NCBI GenBank assembly: GCA_004352715.1
Contig: SCFE01000080.1
Location: 469,997-533,996 of the forward strand
Direction of reading: 5' to 3'
DNA: 64,000 bases
Source: Hofstenia miamia
Taxonomy: Eukaryota > Xenacoelomorpha > Acoela
The notes under the pieces were generated by a model. The model made no database searches. It was not told the origin of the DNA and was given only the letters and a program-made list of their open reading frames with translations. Below, in pieces: positions 11,728-23,474 of the stretch. Both the position numbers and the translations under genes were made by a program. Positions within the stretch are counted from its first letter, which is position 1. The number at the start of each line of letters is the position of its first letter.

Positions 11728-11963
11728 TATTATATTTTCCTGTTCAAATATTTTTGTGGATTCTACAACTTTTTTTGACCCAATTTAAATATTGCTAGAC
11801 AAATTCCACAAAATATAATTTATTTAGAACATATGAAACTATACTTTCAATTAACATTAATTTACTAGATTTAAATGTAAAGTTGTCCCTTACCTGCACA
11901 TAGACGCATTAATTGTTACCATAGCAATTGTTATATACATCACCTGCCAAAATCTTATTCATT

Positions 11964-11966
11964 ATG

Positions 11967-12011
<45 letters not shown>

Positions 12012-12097
12012 NNNNNNNNNNNNNNNNNNNNNNNNNNNNNNNNNNNNNNNNNNNNNNNNNNNNNNNNNNNNNNNNNNNNNNNNNNNNNNNNNNNNNN

Positions 12098-12128
<31 letters not shown>
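11964..12128. repeat. (TA)n microsatellite with 86-N gap
   Basis: TA repeat on both sides of a gap at 12012-12097. The ORFs that read IYIYIY through it are artefacts. Confidence 0.9.
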
Positions 12129-12130
<2 letters not shown>

Positions 12131-12189
12131 TTAATGATTAATTATGATTCAACTATAATCGTTGTTTTTGAATATCTTTTGTTCACCTA

Positions 12190-13518
12190 TAGGAGTTGCC
12201 AAAAACGGCGTTCATTATGTGACTCATTTTTAAATTTATTTCATAGTGAGATTACAAACAACTATAACAGCATAACAGCTAAGCATACCAAAAAATAATA
12301 TAAAAATATCTGTACAATAATGCAGTCAGATATAGTCACCATTTATTTGGATATCTACCACTTCAACTAGATATAGTCACCATTGAGTTCAATAATCTTT
12401 TGGAGGTCTGCCATTAATATTTCCTTCTTCCTCATGCAAACATTCTGAGTAAATATGCCGACCTAATCAGTTACAGCATCGTACACTGCATCAATGTCTT
12501 CGTAATCTTCTTCTCTACGAAATACTTCGAAGTTTCTTAAAACAAACCTGTCCATACGATTAAAGTCGGATGAGTATGGAGGCTGTTTCACTCGTATGAT
12601 ATTCTTTGTGGCGAGCCAGTCAGTTACCAGTCTGGCCAAGTGTGCGCATGTATTGTCATGCATTAACAAAACATTTTCAGACTGGATAGGCCTTTCAATA
12701 TTAGCATAGTGTATGAGCATATGTTATTCAGAAACAATTTGTATGGTTCTGCATCCATGGTTCCTTCACAAGCTAACCCGAAATAAGCATTTCCATGGAA
12801 ATTGGAAGGCATGATAACATTATTTTTTTCTACTGTGGACCTCTTAACAACTTTAGGGCGATCACCTGCACCATCAACGTAACAATGTTTTTTTAGACAT
12901 AGGGAGACAATCACGGAGGTAGATCAATTTTTCATCAGTTACAACTAATCGATGCCCTATTCTTCGAATTAGCTTCCTCAAAACGTTGCAATATATGAGC
13001 TTCTGTTAATAGATGTGGGACCCAGCGTCCATGAAGACATTTCTTCTGTAGATGGTCTACAAGTATTCTATAGACGCTTCTGTAAGGTATGCCAATTTCT
13101 CTTTCAATATCCTTACTTTTTAATCCACAATCCTTTTCGATTAGTTGTCGCACTCGTTCAAAATTTGCATCAGATGTTGACGTTTTCGCTCTTTCTGAAC
13201 CAGGACTACAGACATGGGTCATCCTGAAACCATCATGAAACTCTTTTACAATTGTAAGAACGTCATTACCATGGGCATTTACTAACAGTTCGTGGATCAC
13301 AAATGCAGAATATTCATAGAAAAACAATGTAGGAATAAAAAACGTAACTTCTGACTTGTTAATTCCAGCTATTTAGTATTCAATACTTTTGAAACCAAAA
13401 TAAATAAATAAATAAGCCACAGAATAACAGAGTATGAAATATACAATAGATAAATCATAGATTTTATCAATTTTTATGACCATAGAGAATTTAACGCCGT
13501 TTTTTCTGGCAACCCCTA
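12190..13518. mobile_element. Mariner element with inverted ends
   Basis: Both ends carry TAGG(A/G)GTTGCCA followed by A-run and ACGGCGTT in inverted orientation, and both are flanked by TA (12188-12189, 13519-13520). The 1,329-bp length is the standard size of a mariner. The only gene inside is the minus-strand transposase remnant below. A (AAAT)n run lies near 13402-13421. Confidence 0.8.
12463..13327 (-). pseudogene. Mariner transposase (DD34D), frameshifted
   Basis: Reads on the minus strand. The N-terminal block (12935-13327) has the helix-turn-helix part: FERVRQLIEKD, then GIPYRSVYRIL, and KKCLHGRWVPHLLTEA, the mariner WVPHxLT-type linker. The first catalytic Asp lies in LVVTDEKLIYL in another frame near 12940. 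A middle block covers about 12663-12914. The last block (12463-12720) has the second Asp in LLMHDNTCAH and the third in SSDFNRMD with 34 residues between, the DD34D signature of mariners. At least two frameshifts break the ORF. The second catalytic block reads HDNT where most relatives have a DNA-P motif, another sign of decay. Confidence 0.85.
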
Positions 13519-13651
13519 TATATGTGCCCTTAAGACATGTGAATATATTAAAAATGGATCTTTACTAATGGGAAATTAATAAATCACGTAGACACAACAG
13601 TGAAAATAAAAGATGTACAACTGACGTAAAAATATTTACAGTACTTAGTAA

Positions 13652-13905
13652 TCAATGTTTTCTACGTGCATGAATACCAATATTCAATAGTTCAGGATTT
13701 GATGTCAGTAAATTTTCAAACAATTGAGCTTCATTCTGAAGACTCGTAAGAACGTCATTGAAGTTTCATGCAGTGTGCTCATATATAGATATCTTTCATG
13801 GTGTATTAACGCTTTAGAACGATCTTTAACAATTTCACCTAAATTTTTTGGCAGCTGTTAAAATTGGAGAAATTTTCTGACCATTGTGTATCATCAAAGC
13901 AATCA
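13652..13905 (-). pseudogene. Unrecognised broken coding remnant
   Basis: Three consecutive minus-strand blocks look coding but sit in different frames: the first has GQKISPILTAAKKF, the second GEIVKDRSKALIHHERYLYM, and the third NDVLTSLQNEAQLFENLL ending in GIHARRKH with TGA at 13652-13654. Composition (charged, helical, few AT-rich codons) is unlike background. It lies just outside the mariner at 12190-13518, so it is not part of that element. I do not recognise the family; a host pseudogene and a transposon gene are both possible. Confidence 0.4.
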
Positions 13906-16900
13906 ATGTTGGGCTTAAGGGAAGTACTTATCAGACATGTCAGCAAGCCGAGCTTCTAACAAGATGAGCTAAGCCTTTCAAGCCGAGTCAACCTGGGCAG
14001 AGCTTCAGCACTGCATTGGTAAAAAATTCTGAGAAGGTAATATTTTTAATAATATATCGAGTTTAAACGAGCTGCATGGAATGGTCATAAGTGGAAAATA
14101 CTAAAAATAAAATGAGACAAACTGAGCTGAACCGAACTTAAAAATTTTGGCTCTGTTGACAAGTCTGGTACATATTACTCAAAAATGCAAAGAAGATGTT
14201 ATTTGAAGGAAGCCAATTTTAGTACAATGTATCACATAAGTAGTACACTATAATATTTATTACAACAAGTTATTTTATTAGAATTGAACAGCCTTAGACA
14301 TATATTTGTAAAACCACACTACTCTAACATTTGAACGAAATTCTATACTGGTTTCAAACAATGGCATTAGTTAATGTGACCTTATTTTTTGTCTGATGGT
14401 ATAAACTCGTATCTCAAATACAACAACAGACAAAAGTGCTTGGTAAACAACTTCACTCAATGCTCCACACCTTGATTATGGCATCATTGAGTTGCTGTTA
14501 TTGGTCTAGTCTGTTTGTATATGTTGATATTTCCTCAACAGCTTTTTCCTGTGATAGAGGAGGTTTCTCAATATCAGCTATATCCTGATAAGCTAAATTG
14601 TAATATTGGCATTAATGCTTATTTGGTACTAAGAATGTGCAGTTATATGATATTCTTCAGTTATGCAATCACTGTAATTTTTATTTGGGTTTGGTAAATT
14701 TCTTTGTAGATATTTGGATATTTTTGCACATTTGGACAAGATAAGGCCAATGTAATTGAAATTGTCCCCCTACTATTGAACTAAAATCCAAGAATAATAA
14801 TTTCCAAAATTCCGAATTTAGTCCTTTTTCAATTATGTCTCTTTTTGTGGGAAGCTTTCTCTTATTAAATTCCTTTTCATGAAAATATATTTCATCACTC
14901 TGCAAAATCTTTCATTTCCCTAACTTCAAGTTACCTTATTCATTTCATGTTTGTACACAACAGAATAACTCGCATGGTAACAGTGTTTAATCCTTGATTT
15001 GCTTTGTTCTAATTAGGCACATACAATATACAAAGTGGAATTACATTATTGTAACATTTAGATGTTTCTTAGTTTTCCTTACTTGATGTCACTTTTGCAC
15101 ACATAAATTGAGATGCTTTGCGTATTCAATAGTTTTATAAAAAAAAAAAATGTTTTCTGCAAATAATGTTATTATACACATTTTAGAGTAAAAAGAATCT
15201 CCAAGAGTGAGTCTTTGAAGACGTAAATAAAGTTCATATTAATATGCAAGCTAAAATGTTAGCAATTTTATGATATTTCATCATGTTCAATAACTAGAGG
15301 GCTGATAATTCAGTTGGTATACAGAGGCCACCAACAATCTTGCCTTTAGGTGATCTTAGGTGATTTGGCAACATCATAGAAGTACATTTTTTAAAATTCT
15401 CACCATCATGGAGTTTATTTTAGGAAACTCATGAATTTTTAAAGCTATTGAAATACATTCCATTTGATCACACCCACACTTTCAATGTTATCAATGATAT
15501 GTTAATATCCATTGTGTGAAATGACCAAACTATTAAATCAAGTAGCACTGTCATAAACAAAGTATATCAGTGTTAAACTAAGACGGGTGATTAACAAGCC
15601 TATGATTCTATCTTGATTAATAAATACCTAATTAATAAAAATATTTTCTTGTTTAACTTAAGAATTTGAATCCTATCAATATTAATTAGTATAATTATGA
15701 GAAAGTTAAGTAATTAATCAAAGGGAGCCACAAATCTAATTCGAAATCTAAGCAAAGGTTGACTTCAAATAACTAAAGCAATCTAACTAAAATGGATTTT
15801 TCTTAATAAATAAAAGAATTATGAAAAAAGTGAAGGGGCCAAATATAATCATTAAAGAAGTCAAATATGATTATAGAACATGCATGAATAAGAATATTGT
15901 AAATATATTAAACAGAAAATTTTAAATTCAAATTATCTTAAATGAAAATTAGGGTTTTATATCTAAAAATCCTATTATGATCTTAGAAATATATTAAAAA
16001 ACTTGATGGTAAATCAATAATGAGGATCCAGTAACTTATCATACGGGATACTTAAGAAATATGTTTGTTTTTGTGAATACCCTGACAGTTGCATTTAATC
16101 AAAATTTTATACATAATTACTTTCCTAATATTTTAAAGCAATTTGATACTTCACCATTATATATACAAAGACCTGCACAAATGTACAAGTTTTCAACATT
16201 AAACTGCCCATGTTCTTTATGGAGGAAAAACTGTTTTTCCAAATGTTCAGCAATTTTTGAATATTATGAAATTTGAATATCCTGCAATATGACCATTACT
16301 ATTGTGAATGTAATTTTGAAAATGTGCTTGCTGTGGTTGAAGTGCCGGGAAATTTTCACTATTTTCCTTAAAAGTACACATTTTTTAAAGAACATTTGAA
16401 CTCTCACAACTGCTAATGTTCGGGTAGTCAGAAAGTTTAAAAGCCCATGCGAGCAACAACTAATATTAGCTATTTCTATTTGTGTAGATAGTACACCCAT
16501 CTCCCGTTGAGATTTCTGTGTATAGTCAAAATTGTTGAATACATTTAATTAAATTTACTTGTTTATAGCATTACAAGTTATAAAATACTTCCCATTTCTC
16601 TATAAATCTCCTTTAGTGGGTTCTAAATTTTAATATAAATATGATGGACTACGAAGGTACAGTTTTGTTTCCCTATTGTGCCGTGCAAGTGCTAGTATAA
16701 AATTATGAAGGTGATAAATATAGATAACAACACAAAATATGTTGGTGCAAAAATGCATTAAAGTAGTGAAGATGACAGCATTTGTTAAGCATTCCTAACA
16801 ATCTGATGTGGAAATTTAAGCACACAAATATTGTGTTTTCCCTTTTATTTACTACAAATACACCTGAAAATAGACTTAATTTCATTAGAAAAAGATCTTG

Positions 16901-17220
16901 TTACCCAAAAATAATCTTAGATAGTTTCATTTTTAAGTGCAAAGGAATTTGTTTTGTGCTTAGCTTAAGCAATTTTAGTTTTCAACCTTAATTAATTAGT
17001 TCCCATATTCAGAATACCCGATTAATATTATTTAGTGAGAGCATATGTTGCAAGAATAATTTATTCATGGTTGTTTAATTATATACTAGATTTCAATTAA
17101 CCAATACTATACATGAGCAACACTGTTTTTTATCGTTATTTGATAATCACAATTTAAATATTAATTATATTAAAAAATACAAGAATTTATGTAATAATAT
17201 TATTCCGGTATTGTTAGCAT

Positions 17221-17224
<4 letters not shown>
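13906..17224. other. Long stretch without a recognised gene
   Basis: Mostly AT-rich intron-like or intergenic sequence. A minus-strand open stretch at 14681-14905 (74 codons, with KRKLPTKRDIIEKGL) has fairly natural composition but no family I recognise. Near 15310 the string TAATTCAGTTGGTA resembles a tRNA A-box without a B-box. Other open stretches near 16060-16500 and 16700-16990 look like chance. Confidence 0.4.

Positions 17225-17268
<44 letters not shown>
17225..17268. repeat. (TA)n microsatellite
   Basis: Uninterrupted TA repeat ending at a single N (17269), a likely contig join inside the repeat. Confidence 0.95.
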
Positions 17269-17760
17269 NTTTGTATAATGATTATATATAATTTTAAAAA
17301 TAAAATAGTATTATTATAACATCATGATGAATATAAACAACCCTTATGTTTAAACAAAAAAAATATCATAGGTCCTATTTGAATAAAAATGACATTTTTA
17401 AATGGTTACTCATTTATCTGTTTCAAATAACCAATTTGGATTAGACAACTGCATCATTCAATGCATTTCTCATTTGGAAAAACAATAGATTTTGCACTTA
17501 GTATGTAAACATGAACACGTTAAGTTATAATTATGCTATTGCACGTATGCAATTTTAAACTATGAAATAATTGAAATCGAAAATTGAAGAATTATAAAAA
17601 CAAAAAATGAGAGGAAACATTGCAAGTAGAAAACATGATCAAAGAAGAATAGCATTGAAATGCAACTCCCTTACTTCGTTTTAGTGCTTAACTTTTTTAT
17701 CTTTTGATAATGGATTTCAAAAAATCTAGAACAATTGGATACTAAGTTAAAACTTCTTAC

Positions 17761-17946
17761 AGGTGATTAATTTCTGTAACATTTGTATAATTTGCCACAT
17801 GCAGGAGATCCGTGTATTCGTAAATTTGAAATACCAGTCTCATCATCACAATAAATGCGCTCAATAGTGACGCCAATGTAAATAGAAATTTAGAGACGCT
17901 TGATGAAGTCAAGCAGAAAATGGAGATGAGAATTGAAAACAACAAA
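17761..17946 (-). CDS. Likely internal exon of a membrane protein
   Basis: On the minus strand, ATCAATATTTTCAG is a strong splice acceptor directly before 17946, and GTAAGA after 17761 is a strong donor. The 186-bp exon between them is open throughout, and its length is a multiple of three, so phases match on both sides. It encodes two hydrophobic stretches (about FSILISIFCLTSS and FTLASLLSAFIVMMRLVF) joined by a short SSVSKF turn. After them comes a polar segment with YEYTDLL and NYTNVTE, the latter a possible N-glycosylation site, which fits a multi-pass membrane protein. Base composition is balanced compared with the flanks. The opposite strand is also open and would give a charged helix, as often happens opposite membrane exons, but it lacks good splice sites. 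The protein family is not recognised, and partner exons were not found. Confidence 0.5.
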
Positions 17947-18238
17947 CTGAAAATATTGATATCCTTTATTGTAACCTAAACATAATTCGTTGTATTTCAA
18001 AAAAGTGTTTAAATGTTATTTTAAAAATATCAGATTAATTACAAAAAACTTTGCTGCTTTAGCTTAGGACGCTAAAATTAAACTTACAAATGGAATTATT
18101 TAAAGTAGCATGATGCAAATTTTAAGGCAAAAATTAGTATTGGTATATCTTAAATATGTTCCCAATATCTAATATTCAATGTCAAACAAATAAATTGTGA
18201 CGAGTGAGGCCGAGATCACAAAAGATATTCTTATGTAT
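17947..18238. other. No gene seen (putative intron)
   Basis: AT-rich sequence upstream, on the minus strand, of the exon above; consistent with intron. Confidence 0.4.
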
Positions 18239-18728
18239 CAGAGGCGTGCATTCAGGGTAAGCAAGGTAAGCGCCGCTTGCCCATTGAAATTTATTTGAAC
18301 AAATGAAGAAAAAATATTTATGCTTACACAACATATTTATAAGTTTCCAATTCTTTTAAATTTCCTTTTTTCTTAAATTCTAAACATTAAATTAATTACT
18401 GTTCATTTTCGTCATTTAAAAATGTTAAATACTGTATTGTGGGTAGGTTTTTTCTTGTTGAAGAATTGAACTATATGAGTTTGTAATAATTTGATTTAAT
18501 ATTATGAACAGCAATAATAATCAATATCCTATTACTTAAATTTGCGTCGTAATAATTGCTCGACTGCACCTTAATTGTGATAATTGGTATTGATAAAAAA
18601 ACAATGTTTCTCCATTATAACTGAAAACAGTCCGCGCAACCGTCTGCCGCTTCCTTTATCACACTTTGTTAACGTAATTGACAAAACCTCCAACCAATCA
18701 AAATTCGAAAATACTACGAGAGGACTGC

Positions 18729-18737
18729 GGAAATCTT
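18729..18737. repeat. 9-bp target duplication, left
   Basis: GGAAATCTT. It recurs exactly at 23647-23655, on the far side of the element inserted at 18738-23646. The uninterrupted repeat copy near 25788 has this word once. Confidence 0.8.
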
Positions 18738-18905
18738 ACTGAGTGATAGCGAAAGAACTGCACTAACCAATCAAATCTAAGCTTTGATGAAATTCCTATT
18801 ACTAGATACAATAGGACAGAATTTATAAAGATTAAGTAAGAAAATGAAGATATATTTAATAATTTATTATTTCAAACAGTTCCTCTGATTTAATTTTGTG
18901 CAATT

Positions 18906-19254
18906 AGTTTTGGAAGCAGTTTAAGAAAATTCCTATTAGCATCTCTATTTGTTACCGAACTTCTTTACCGTAAATGTTCAGAAAATTGAAAAACTTCGTG
19001 CTCGATGTTAAGCTATAAATGCATTTACAATATTCTTTTAGGCGAAGATATATAATATGATTATCGCGGAGGACGCGTACAAAATTTACACTAATATAGG
19101 GCAAAATTACATAAAATATAGACGAAGAACTTTGCATAATTAACCAAGTTCGGAGCACACGGTATGTTTTAGAGCACCTGTAAAACTAGGTAGTTATAAC
19201 AAGTAATTATCTATTGTTAAATAAAAGCTTTCTTTCAAAGAATTGTGAAGCTGG
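18906..19254. other. MULE interior, no gene seen
   Basis: AT-rich interior; a 68-codon open stretch on the minus strand (18952-19158) carries no motif I recognise. Confidence 0.4.
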
Positions 19255-20254
19255 NNNNNNNNNNNNNNNNNNNNNNNNNNNNNNNNNNNNNNNNNNNNNN
19301 NNNNNNNNNNNNNNNNNNNNNNNNNNNNNNNNNNNNNNNNNNNNNNNNNNNNNNNNNNNNNNNNNNNNNNNNNNNNNNNNNNNNNNNNNNNNNNNNNNNN
19401 NNNNNNNNNNNNNNNNNNNNNNNNNNNNNNNNNNNNNNNNNNNNNNNNNNNNNNNNNNNNNNNNNNNNNNNNNNNNNNNNNNNNNNNNNNNNNNNNNNNN
19501 NNNNNNNNNNNNNNNNNNNNNNNNNNNNNNNNNNNNNNNNNNNNNNNNNNNNNNNNNNNNNNNNNNNNNNNNNNNNNNNNNNNNNNNNNNNNNNNNNNNN
19601 NNNNNNNNNNNNNNNNNNNNNNNNNNNNNNNNNNNNNNNNNNNNNNNNNNNNNNNNNNNNNNNNNNNNNNNNNNNNNNNNNNNNNNNNNNNNNNNNNNNN
19701 NNNNNNNNNNNNNNNNNNNNNNNNNNNNNNNNNNNNNNNNNNNNNNNNNNNNNNNNNNNNNNNNNNNNNNNNNNNNNNNNNNNNNNNNNNNNNNNNNNNN
19801 NNNNNNNNNNNNNNNNNNNNNNNNNNNNNNNNNNNNNNNNNNNNNNNNNNNNNNNNNNNNNNNNNNNNNNNNNNNNNNNNNNNNNNNNNNNNNNNNNNNN
19901 NNNNNNNNNNNNNNNNNNNNNNNNNNNNNNNNNNNNNNNNNNNNNNNNNNNNNNNNNNNNNNNNNNNNNNNNNNNNNNNNNNNNNNNNNNNNNNNNNNNN
20001 NNNNNNNNNNNNNNNNNNNNNNNNNNNNNNNNNNNNNNNNNNNNNNNNNNNNNNNNNNNNNNNNNNNNNNNNNNNNNNNNNNNNNNNNNNNNNNNNNNNN
20101 NNNNNNNNNNNNNNNNNNNNNNNNNNNNNNNNNNNNNNNNNNNNNNNNNNNNNNNNNNNNNNNNNNNNNNNNNNNNNNNNNNNNNNNNNNNNNNNNNNNN
20201 NNNNNNNNNNNNNNNNNNNNNNNNNNNNNNNNNNNNNNNNNNNNNNNNNNNNNN
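19255..20254. other. Assembly gap (1000 N)
   Basis: Round-number gap, probably of unknown true size, ending in a (TA)n run. Confidence 0.95.
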
Positions 20255-20304
20255 TATATATATATATATAATCTAAAGAATAGTTCCCCTCCTCAGAAAA
20301 AAAG

Positions 20305-20322
20305 CTGGGTGCGCCCCTGGGA
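20305..20322. mobile_element. Right end of a hAT-like element, copy 3
   Basis: GCTGGGTGCGCCCCTGGG after a gap and a short (TA)n, matching the end blocks at 1823-1872 and 10231-10266. Confidence 0.4.
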
Positions 20323-21028
20323 TTGACGATCTAATTACTTCAATTAAGGCTGCTATCATAAAATATCAAAGTTGTTAAACATCTCACAGTTGAAATTCCA
20401 CCAGATGTTGTTCAGTTTCCACCTTTGATCTCGGAAATGATACATTTGAAATATTCGTCTATATTAAATCACGATTAGAAAATACCGGTTTCACTGCTCT
20501 ATGATGAGAAAGCTCTTGCTCTTGGCATATGACAGATATCTTAACCGCAATAATATATGGAAGTTTAGATGCTGTCATTATAATTTAGTGAAGTAATTGC
20601 TTTAAAAATTTGACTTATTTTTATGTAAGTTTATGTGTTTGTTTTCTATCTTGTTCTCAGTAATAGAAAAACGTTCTGTATTCTTTAAATAGACCATTTT
20701 GAAAAATGAAGGGTAATATTTTAGGGCATATTTAACTAAATTCCGTCATATTTTGTCATAAAAATAACGTCATATTTTGTTTTTTAAAGTCATATTTCTG
20801 ATGGCTCTAGTATCCGGCAGCCAAATTATCCGAAATCCGGTATATTCAATTCACTATCCGGTTTCCATCCCTAATATATATATATATACAAAACAGGAGT
20901 TCTCTTCAGATATTTTATAAAATCTGACCTTATCGGAAACTTTGTCAAACGTTTAGGAGTTAATACTTTCATATCATGCTCTGAAGTGCCTAGTTTATTA
21001 TAACATTTCGAATTTTAGGCAAACATTA
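20323..21028. other. MULE interior with a possible hAT end at 20800-20873
   Basis: A cluster of CCGG words (ATCCGGCAG, AATCCGGTAT, TATCCGG) ends in TTTCCATCCCTA just before a (TA)n. Reversed, it starts TAGGGATGGAAACCGGATA, like some hAT ends. The partner end was not found. The rest shows no gene. Confidence 0.3.
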
Positions 21029-21235
21029 CCATTTAAATGGAATTTAAATGCCATTTAATGGAACAAAAATTGCAATATCGTGGAATTAAAATGGAATTTT
21101 TTACAATTTTAATGCCATTAAGATCAATTTAAATGGAATTTTAATAATAAAATAAATTTAAATGGAATTTTAATGCCATTTAATGGAACAAAAATGGCAA
21201 TATCGTTGAATTGAAATAGCATTTAATAAATGCTA
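21029..21235. repeat. Two diverged 125-bp tandem units
   Basis: GCCATTTAATGGAACAAAAAT followed by GCAATATCGT occurs at 21050 and 21175, each surrounded by AATGGAATTTTAATG words. The unit is itself built of AAATGGAATTT submotifs. Confidence 0.65.
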
Positions 21236-21427
21236 GATTTCAACATCGATTTTTTCAAAGTTTTATTTTCTTAATGTAACTACAAAATAATCAATTGTTT
21301 GATAGTCTTCTTTCCCACGCAGTGCTGATTTATAGCAGCTCTTGTTTCTATCTGAATTTGCGTACTTTTCAATGCCTTGCAAAAGCATCTCCTAAATTAG
21401 AAAAATTATACATGAATACATACATTT

Positions 21428-21452
21428 ATATATATATATATATATATATATA
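21428..21452. repeat. (TA)n at gap edge
   Basis: TA repeat running into a 1000-N gap. Confidence 0.9.
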
Positions 21453-22452
21453 NNNNNNNNNNNNNNNNNNNNNNNNNNNNNNNNNNNNNNNNNNNNNNNN
21501 NNNNNNNNNNNNNNNNNNNNNNNNNNNNNNNNNNNNNNNNNNNNNNNNNNNNNNNNNNNNNNNNNNNNNNNNNNNNNNNNNNNNNNNNNNNNNNNNNNNN
21601 NNNNNNNNNNNNNNNNNNNNNNNNNNNNNNNNNNNNNNNNNNNNNNNNNNNNNNNNNNNNNNNNNNNNNNNNNNNNNNNNNNNNNNNNNNNNNNNNNNNN
21701 NNNNNNNNNNNNNNNNNNNNNNNNNNNNNNNNNNNNNNNNNNNNNNNNNNNNNNNNNNNNNNNNNNNNNNNNNNNNNNNNNNNNNNNNNNNNNNNNNNNN
21801 NNNNNNNNNNNNNNNNNNNNNNNNNNNNNNNNNNNNNNNNNNNNNNNNNNNNNNNNNNNNNNNNNNNNNNNNNNNNNNNNNNNNNNNNNNNNNNNNNNNN
21901 NNNNNNNNNNNNNNNNNNNNNNNNNNNNNNNNNNNNNNNNNNNNNNNNNNNNNNNNNNNNNNNNNNNNNNNNNNNNNNNNNNNNNNNNNNNNNNNNNNNN
22001 NNNNNNNNNNNNNNNNNNNNNNNNNNNNNNNNNNNNNNNNNNNNNNNNNNNNNNNNNNNNNNNNNNNNNNNNNNNNNNNNNNNNNNNNNNNNNNNNNNNN
22101 NNNNNNNNNNNNNNNNNNNNNNNNNNNNNNNNNNNNNNNNNNNNNNNNNNNNNNNNNNNNNNNNNNNNNNNNNNNNNNNNNNNNNNNNNNNNNNNNNNNN
22201 NNNNNNNNNNNNNNNNNNNNNNNNNNNNNNNNNNNNNNNNNNNNNNNNNNNNNNNNNNNNNNNNNNNNNNNNNNNNNNNNNNNNNNNNNNNNNNNNNNNN
22301 NNNNNNNNNNNNNNNNNNNNNNNNNNNNNNNNNNNNNNNNNNNNNNNNNNNNNNNNNNNNNNNNNNNNNNNNNNNNNNNNNNNNNNNNNNNNNNNNNNNN
22401 NNNNNNNNNNNNNNNNNNNNNNNNNNNNNNNNNNNNNNNNNNNNNNNNNNNN
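21453..22452. other. Assembly gap (1000 N)
   Basis: Round-number gap starting in (TA)n. Confidence 0.95.
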
Positions 22453-23474
22453 AAATTATGTAAACTCAATCAACCGGCATTGTTGTTAAGCACTTAGAAA
22501 CTTAGAAGACTACAAGTCTATGAATTATTTAAAATTATGTAGAGCTTCCTTTGCTCTTTCTTATACAATCTAAAATCTTTTTTAGCAACTGCGAACTTTT
22601 GCAAAAATATTTGATCTGTGTTAAATTTCGTACTTTTTTAGTTATTAATACAGTTTATTTTGCACTTTGTATTCTACTTAATCTGTATTGAAAGATAAAT
22701 GTATATTTCTGAAAACTCGCATTTTTTATATAACCTTGCCTTAATGATATTTACATTCTGATTCGTGGTGTAAGATGAACACAGCTGTACATGTGCACAG
22801 TAGATGTGAGTTAAAATCTCACCGAATCAATGTAGCAATAATTTATATTGCACTATATTTACAATTTTCGACTTGTTCATTTCAAAGATTTTTAATTTGC
22901 ATAATCTATTAAATATCCTGATACACTACATGGGATTTCGACACAAAGTGAAGAAAAAATATATTTAGCTTGAATTTTTATATTATTTTTATACCTGTAA
23001 ATTTAATATCATAAGTTATTGAACAAGAAAATAAAGTAACGTAATCCTTACCTCTAATGTTGAAATACATATTAGGCCAAGTATGAATCAATGAAAAATC
23101 GCATAGGGTTTTGCAAAGATACACACTAGGAACATATAAAATATATCAGGCAAAACAAATAAGTGACCACTCACACCACCAACTACAAAGGAGCTCATCT
23201 TGAAGGAACTTGACATTACGAGCATATCTATTTCTTAGAATATTCTTCAAACACAGAGGCTTCTCAATGATCTGATGATGAAGACTGCGATAAAAAATTG
23301 ACTATAATAAATTTTTTGACAACACTATTTTAAAAAAAAATCAAGATTCTGCTTGAATTAGTGAAACAAAAACTATTACATTACTCCGCGCCAATTTATT
23401 CGAATTATTTAATAATGTGCATTGTTATTCAGTATGCTTATATAAAATTTCAAATTTTAGAAATATAGAATTGC
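22453..23474. other. MULE interior, no recognised gene
   Basis: AT-rich. Around 23180-23300 composition is balanced and more than one frame is open for 20-30 codons, which may be the last trace of a transposase, but no motif identifies it. Confidence 0.35.

Noticed and set aside
11928-12134. Ile-Tyr repeat ORF
   Set aside because: Translation of (TA)n and a gap. The same applies to 28028-28458, 54578-54889 and the ORFs across 19214-20326, 21295-22497 and 56275-57351.
12935-13327. Plus-strand ORF 13015-13227 inside the mariner
   Set aside because: Shadow of the mariner transposase, whose motifs are on the minus strand.
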